DNA from: Crambe crambe
Lineage: Eukaryota; Porifera; Demospongiae; Poecilosclerida; Crambeidae
Reading direction: 5' to 3'
Assembly: GCA_963924555.1 (NCBI GenBank)
Contig: OZ004586.1
Coordinates: 7,832,501 to 7,896,500 of the forward strand
Length of the DNA: 64,000 nt
Below are positions 58,215 to 64,000 of the stretch, piece after piece. The stretch's first letter is position 1. Each line of letters opens with the position of its first letter. The notes below the pieces were generated by a model that saw nothing but the letters and a program-made list of their open reading frames with translations, was not told the origin of the DNA and did no database searches. The translations under genes were made by a program, and so were the position numbers.

Positions 58215-58379
58215 TATGTGACAGTCGAGGGTAGAAATCAAACTTTATTTACGCTTTCTACTTTTGAAAAAAAAAAGTTCAAGAGGCAGAAAATTTCATT
58301 GTAAAACATCAGTCATGATAAAAGTAAACTTTGACTAAAACGTGAATAACATTTGATTTCTATCCTCGACTGTCACATA
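58215..58379. mobile_element. MITE, 165 bp
   Basis: TATGTGACAGTCGAGGGTAG with AAATCAAA pairs with the right end TTTGATTTCTATCCTCGACT and GTCACATA, 27 of 28 bases. The central part is AT-rich. Confidence 0.85.
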
Positions 58380-58695
58380 ATATTATGGTTGCATGTTAAT
58401 TAATCTGCTAGCTTTCTGTAATTGTGCTCTGATTCTGTGCACATACATACATACTCAATTATGCATGGCACCTTATACGTACCTCTGTATAAGGTAAGAC
58501 CTAGCCTGTCACAGTCACTTTACTTAGCTACATATTATAATGCTGACCACTTGTTCAGTGTTCAGTGAAGTAAGGTTGCTAGGCCATTATTGCTGACTAA
58601 CCTTTATGCTATAGATTTTGACCCATGCATGCACCTTTTGGTGGCCAAGTGGTGGTTGCTAACTTGCTCATTGTAATGTATATAGCTAATTATAC

Positions 58696-60143
58696 CTTTT
58701 ATGGATTCCTGCATATATTTACAGATATTTTCAACAGCATCTGCATGTTCTCCTTTTATGCAGGCTTTTATGAGGTTTTCATATGTGGCATCAACTCCTG
58801 CTATTCCCTTCCAAACCTTCAACAACTCTATCCTGTGCAATATAACAATAAGTCTCCATATATCCCACCTAATACATTTACTCCCATAGAGAAAAGTGCT
58901 CTTACTGTCATAAATTCCCTCCCTTAGGGTAAAGTGCATTTATGACTCATAAATGCACTGTTCCCCAGGCTATGAATAACAACAGTTTTAGGTTTTCTGA
59001 AGCTGACTGTTGGAAGAAGATGATAATGAAGATAATCTATGAGATAATGATCAGATAACATTGTCATTAACTAGCTATTACTAAAGAGTTTATTTCTGTC
59101 TCTGTATTATGTTGGTAGTTATAGCTGACTGTTGGAAGAAGATGATTATGAAGATAATGGTCATTAACTAGCTATTACTAAAGAGTCTATTTCTGTCTCT
59201 GTATTATGTTGGTAGTTATAGCTGACTGTTGGAAGAAGATGATTATGAAGATAACGATCAGATAACATTGTCATTAACTATTACTAAAGAATCTATTTCT
59301 GTCTCTGGGTAGTTTATAGCCGATTGTTGGAAAATGAAGAAGTCATCTGGTACTGGTTCACAAGGAAACTTCATAGCTTGCATTTTTCCACAAGAAGAAA
59401 TTATTTAAGGCCCATTTGGTATTTTTTCAGTATTTTTGGCATCATACCTTTCGCTAGTTCACTGTCACTAGCAAACACAAAACGTGGGTGGAGGAACTCG
59501 TTAATAGCTGGGTGTGGTGGTCATGGGAGGAGTTCGAGTTGAGCCTCATAGTCTTCGCAAATGGGCTCGAGAGCACGAGGCTCTGTAGAGTTGGCGTCTG
59601 AACAACCGCACATCCCAGGACAGTGACAAGCCATGGCAGGAGTTTTAGGGATAGCTACGCTAGCTAAAACTACAGACCAACCAATGAAATCGTGTGCCCT
59701 GGGGATATATAACAGTTAGAATATGGTAGTCCTGGTGATTATGGCCAAATAAACAACCGAATCCAAGTCGCAGGCCGAGGATAAGGTTGTTTATTGGCTA
59801 TAATCACCAGACTACCGTGTTCTATTACATAAATACAGCAGTCTGATTGGTAAATTAAATGCTTGATCACTCTACTATTTACTGTAACTAGCAATGCAAC
59901 ATTAAAGATATTATACCGACCTTTCAAGCACTGGTTGGGGAAAACGAGCTTCCTTTATGTTTTTGACCTTATTCGCTGGTATGCCCAATGGAACTTGCAA
60001 CTTTGTTTCCCAGTCAGTGATATATTCAGATATCTTAGGAAGATCACGATTGGAATCCAGTATTTTTTTCAACTTGCATTGCTTGTTTTCATCAATGTAT
60101 ATTTTTATATACTTTTGGTATGATTTCTCTATCTTGTCCATAT
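58696..60143 (-). CDS. Death-fold domain 1, two exons
   Basis: Exon 60143-59921 (after TTTACCAG, AT|ATG) reads MDKIEKSYQKYIKIYIDENK, then LPKISEYITDWETKLQVPLG. Donor GAAAG|GTCGGT, phase 2. Exon 58832-58696 reads IELLKVWKGIAGVDATYENL, then IKACIKGEHADAVENICKYM; donor AAAAG|GTATAA, phase 1. That phase joins exactly to AT|ATG of domain 2, giving two death domains in series. It is about 90 percent similar to domain 2, so the duplication is recent. The intron is 1.1 kb, against 125 bases in domain 2, partly from the 59.0-59.3 kb tandem repeat. ATG 60139-60141 may be the gene's start. Confidence 0.75.
58998..59345 (+). repeat. Minisatellite, about 100-120 bp unit
   Basis: Three to four copies of GCTGACTGTTGGAAGAAGAT followed by ...CATTGTCATTAACTA...CTATTTCTGTCTCTG. 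Units vary by internal deletions. Confidence 0.85.
59719..59821. repeat. Fold-back, about 103 bp
   Basis: GAATATGGTAGTCCTGGTGA, then TTATGGCCAAATAAACAACC, pairs with the right arm (GGTTGTTTATTGGC...AATCACCAGACTACC) with a few mismatches. Confidence 0.75.
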
Positions 60144-60805
60144 CTGGTAAAAAAGTACAAAATTTATTTACCCCTAATAATATTATGACTATTATACCTT
60201 CTCCTCCTAGTCACCTACACAGGGTTTCAGTATTGATATTATCTATTCATCTCAATGGCAAACAATAATTTCAATTTCATCATAATCAAAAAGCTCTCAA
60301 TATTCAGTTCACTTCCTTATTAGTAAATGATTGACTGTCTACTTGGGACCATACATGCTGAAATGCATATATGGTATGGCTGAAAGTGCCACACTGATAG
60401 TCAGCTGGATGTATGAACAGAGTTTTACCACAATAATAGCTATAGCCAATAATTGTAATCACAACATCCATCTATAATAATTATTATGGTTACAGTTCTG
60501 TGTAGCTACATACATGCAGAAGATTGCAGTGATCTTGCAACATGCAACAGCAAAACCGAAATTTATATAGCTGCCTTTCAAATTACCCAACTCCAAAGCA
60601 CTTGAAGGGAGGCTATGCAAATTTTGGTTTTATGTTCTGAATTTCATGCTGCAAGATCTGCAGTATGATAATATGCACACATTGTGCAAGTATTATTAAT
60701 GGTTCACTACTGTAATATAAGTACTTTGCATACCTTGCGGGTGGTTCATTTTTGACTGAAGAATTAGCTTGTTTGGTAATATTTTGGAGTATCACCTACA
60801 ATAAT
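60144..60805. other. Upstream of the death-domain-subtilase gene; one weak exon candidate
   Basis: Mostly non-coding. A minus-strand segment at about 60729-60791 has AG/GT borders (ATTGTAG, CAAG|GTATGC) and reads ITKQANSSVKNEPPA, but its phase 2 end does not fit the next exon. It could be 5' UTR. No TATA box was recognised. Confidence 0.3.
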
Positions 60806-61707
60806 CAGAGAGTGCGCTAGCACTCTCTAAGTAGGGATGGCGGGTCAAAGGTCATAAGACTGTATAAACTAAAAACTCTTCTTTCTCTTCTACTCTTACT
60901 CTACAGGTTCTCAGAAGGCTACAGTGAATTATTACATCTACAAAGAAGAGAGGAGAATGTTCAAAGACCAAAAATTCATTCGCTAACATGAGAAAAAAAC
61001 GATGTCTATTAATTGACTTTTGTTCTTTTTCTTTATAATAATAATAAGGATAATAATAATAATAAGATCGACGTACCGGCTTACTGGCTATAGTCATCAA
61101 AATTCTGCTTTGGCCATCTGTTAGAGCGGCACCTAGAGGCTGATCTTTTGCTATTAGTTTTGACTAAGGCTCTACTTCACTATTCGAGCACTCGGAACAC
61201 TAGCTAAATCTTTCGACGCCATTTTGAAGCGCATGTCGGTAGGGGGCGGGGTTATGGGCGGAGCCACGTAAGCTTCTTAAGTTTAGCTAGCTAAGCTTAG
61301 CTAGGTCTTCAGTTTAATCGTTTAGCTAGCTATTTATTCTTATCTGATGATGTTCCAGTCACTCCTTGCTGAATTACAGTGCTCACCCTCAATTCTTTTA
61401 TACATACACAAACTAATATTCAACTTCAAGAACTAAGAAAAAAGGATAGAAACAAGTGAGTTCCAAAAATTTCTTCTAAATAAAAATGTTAAGTAGGGAT
61501 AGCCTAAAATCTAGCTGGGCTATATAATGTACTGCAGCCTCGTATGAATACAATCCCTACTTTTACAACTGCTCTAGCTATAGGTAGTGGATGTAAATGT
61601 AGGGATTGTATTCATACGAGGCTGCAGTACATTATATAGCCCAGCTAGATTTTAGGCTATCCCTACTTAACCTTTTTATTTAGAAGAAATTTTTGGAACT
61701 CACTTGT
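60806..61707 (+). mobile_element. B-type element, full copy with AATAAT target duplication
   Basis: Left end CAGAGAGTGCGCTAGCACTC (9-bp-stem hairpin) then AAGTAGGGATGGCGGG. The right end is a fold-back (about 61455-61707) with arms AAATTTCTTCTAAATAAAAA, GTTAAGTAGGGATAGCC and the outer end GGAACTCACTTGT. AATAAT is present on both sides (60800-60805, 61708-61713). No transposase frame. Confidence 0.8.
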
Positions 61708-62770
61708 AATAATAGGTGTGTATCACTAATTAAGTGAAGATAACAGCACTTTAAAAATTATACCCAAGCAGATACTTATGCATACACTATTGCTTTTGTG
61801 CACATGCATTTTCCAATTTGGCAGTAAGTGAGTGATTCCAGAGTGAAAGAACGTACTCCTGTCTCAAAGTGGATGTAACAATTATTGCCTCCAATATTTA
61901 TGCTTATGCCAATAATATGCAAAATTAATAGTATTATGTGCATGCACATTGAATGTGGCATATATATCACAATTTGCAAGATTGGGGGAAGCTCACTTAG
62001 TGACTTCTAAAATCGCCATCACCTTGGGCCAGACTTTTTTACTGGAACTTGCCATAATTTTTTTCACCTGTATATTATCATTATTATTCATCTTTGAGGT
62101 ATTAATGTTAAAATTGCTTGTTTCTACACAGATATAACGCAGACACTTATGATAATTCACTTATGGGAATTAGTGGTGGTTTATCTTCTAGATAAAACGC
62201 ATCACTTATCTGAATATGTGCAAAAACAGCAGTGTGCCACTACATTCCATTGGCTATCAGTGACCAATGAAGCACTCTTTTTGCATGATTAGAAGGAATT
62301 TAAGGGATATAATTATTACTAGCAGTACCTGTCCGAAGCATCTTTAGATCAGTGATATAACCAACGATATAACCGAAATCATTCAGAAAGCTCGATCAAG
62401 AAGAAAATTGGGCATTAATTGGAATTAAATCTCCTGTTTAGAATGTTTTCGCGGACGGTGGCGGTCCTCTGCCTGATCCATGTGAGGACAGCTAGCTTCA
62501 TGTGTGAATAATCCAACAGCAGAGAGCCATGTGGAAAATAACCAAAAACTAAGGTACTAGCTCTAGGCTTTAATTGGTGCTTCTGTTTACTATAATTTTG
62601 ATCGATAATGGATAGTTGACTTTAGGTATGGGTCGACAATTATTCTATAATTATCATATCAATGACTTTCTATGCTATAGCATGGCTAGCTATAGCTAGC
62701 TTGTTTGCTTAGTTTTGTTGCTTTCCTCAGGACTTTTAGCTACCTACTTGTGACTTGGTCATAAAATCTT
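61708..62770. other. No firm gene; possible signal-peptide exon
   Basis: AT-rich. At 62441 a short plus frame starts MFSRTVAVLCLIH and meets GTGAGG, which could be a signal-peptide exon with a phase-0 donor. There is no promoter or partner exon, so it is only noted here. Confidence 0.25.
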
Positions 62771-63070
62771 GAGCTTTAGCTATGCCCTCTACTCTTGCTG
62801 ATTCATGTTAGTTTTCTCTCTTGCTCCCAGTACTTTCTTAGACGATTGTTTACTTGCTTACTGCCTCTGCTCTCGCTGCTTGGCTCTCTTCATGACTGTT
62901 AACTTGCCTACTAGTGACTTTGTAGTTTCTGTTCTGCTATTTAACTTTCCTGTAGGCTCTCTTTCTGCCCCTTCAGACGATCATAACATTTTGAGTTTTG
63001 TAGGATCTGCTTTCATGTTGGTTTTCTTGCTTCCTGTACTTTCTCAGATGATCATTAACTTGCTGCTTAG
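62771..63070 (+). repeat. Degenerate tandem repeat
   Basis: Segments with TTCATGTTAGTTTTCTCTCTTGC...AGTACTTTCTTAGACGAT recur at about 63013-63055 (TTCATGTTGGTTTTCTTGC...TACTTTCTCAGATGAT). A 112-codon frame across it (62805-63143) is composition-driven and not called a gene. Confidence 0.55.
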
Positions 63071-63239
63071 TTACTTGAGCTGTGCATGTGACTGTAAGGT
63101 TAAGGTCATGTACATGCGTATAATTATTTGTGCTTGCTACTAATAGGATGTATGTACCACACATAGTCACCTCCAGCACACTTCAGAGCCGAGGCTAAAA
63201 TGACTTCTATACATAATACTCAAAAGGAAAGTGGTTAGG

Positions 63240-64000
63240 TACCTCACACCCAAAGGCCAGACTAGTCTACTGCTTAGTATAGTCGACCTTGATCTATAAA
63301 CCCACCTTTCAAATTGTAACTCTCAGAAAGAACAGAAGTGAAGTCACTGACTATTAAAGAATTGCCACATGCACACACTTCCTGACACTACAAACAATAT
63401 GGTCCACATGAACATATAATATCATGTATAGTATTCTATTATGGCCCATCTACAAGGTCCTGAGGGATATCTTGAAAGAAAACCAATATCTTGGTGTGGT
63501 AGAGATAGTGGGAATGTGGGAATAGGCTTATCAAATTGGTGTGGTAGGTTGTGTAAATCACATGACTACAAGGCTGTATGTGAAGGAAATAATTTGAGTG
63601 GGAGTTACATATTTGGCAACTATGCAGGGACTATGTCATTACTGAATGCCCCCTCCCTCCCTCCTGCTTCTTTAGATTTAGTGTTTTTTTTTTGTTTTGT
63701 TGTTGTTTTTTGTTTTTTAGCTAGCTAGCTAGCTAGATTCTGATCCCTGAGCATGAAATAGTCCAGACACTTCCACCAATGGCAACTCCTATCCTTAGCC
63801 CAGGACAGTCCTGTCTTGGCATGCAGATAAGTAAAGGAGAGGCGTGAGTTTTTGCTATGATTAGCTAGTGTTGGTGTGTTTTTGTTCAATCAATGGCTCC
63901 TACAATAAGTGTATACAGTTTGTCTTATTTCGCGGGGAAATCATTCGCGGTTTAGATTTTGAAAAAAACCTGGCCAGCTAGCTAGGCACATGCATGCACA
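63240..64000. other. Right edge: dispersed repeat then no recognised gene
   Basis: 63240-63330 belongs to the family also at 10372 and 29325. The 95-codon plus frame at 63441-63728 has no recognisable domain and ends in a T/G-rich tract. Last 100 bases: CGCGGGGAAATCATTCGCGG resembles an element edge. Confidence 0.4.

Noticed and set aside
1-64000. tRNA, rRNA, CRISPR arrays and intact LTR or other virus-like elements
   Set aside because: None recognised by eye; the regular repeats present are microsatellites, minisatellites and hairpin elements.

Overview
The window looks like AT-rich nuclear DNA of an early-branching animal, most likely a demosponge of the Amphimedon type. The reasons are short introns, many phase-1 exons, CARD, DEATH and NACHT modules of innate-immunity type, frequent AGCT-rich spacers, and a very high load of small fold-back and terminal-inverted-repeat elements. 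The species is an inference. Nothing points to bacteria, and no rRNA, tRNA, CRISPR array or intact virus-like element was recognised.

Layout. At the left edge (1-275, minus) is the first exon of a secreted protein with a TATA box. At 1472-2965 (minus) lie the C-terminal exons of an ARFGAP2/3 (Glo3-type) gene. From 3 to 10 kb there are dispersed repeats and one broken immune module: a CARD remnant on plus beside a linker exon on minus. From 10.5 to 28.2 kb (minus) is an NLR-like gene assembled in phase from a CARD exon, a linker, a DEATH exon, a micro-linker and a large NACHT/C-terminal exon. Its 8.3-kb intron is packed with nested elements. From 28.6 to 33.4 kb are DNA-transposon copies and two pieces of a LINE. 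From 33.5 to 40.8 kb (minus) is a second, diverged copy of the same locus, with a two-exon death-fold domain in place of CARD-DEATH. It carries a frameshift and a damaged splice donor and is probably a pseudogene. At 40.9-41.5 kb (minus) are three phase-1 exons of an unrecognised protein tail. At 42.1-44.2 kb (plus) is a small membrane-protein gene, beside a tandem duplication. From 46.85 to 60.14 kb (minus) two tandem death-fold domains, small linker exons and a subtilisin-family (S8) protease exon line up in one orientation and in compatible phase, suggesting a death-domain-subtilase fusion gene. The rest of the right end is repeats.

How the parts relate. CARD, DEATH and death-fold domains are homotypic adaptor modules, and NACHT is a signalling NTPase. 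The same exon grammar (phase-1 modules joined by tiny linkers) is used with two different effectors, NACHT and subtilase. This reads as a cluster where exon shuffling and local duplication build intracellular sensor or effector proteins. The joined models come from splice-site and phase reading by eye and have no transcript support.
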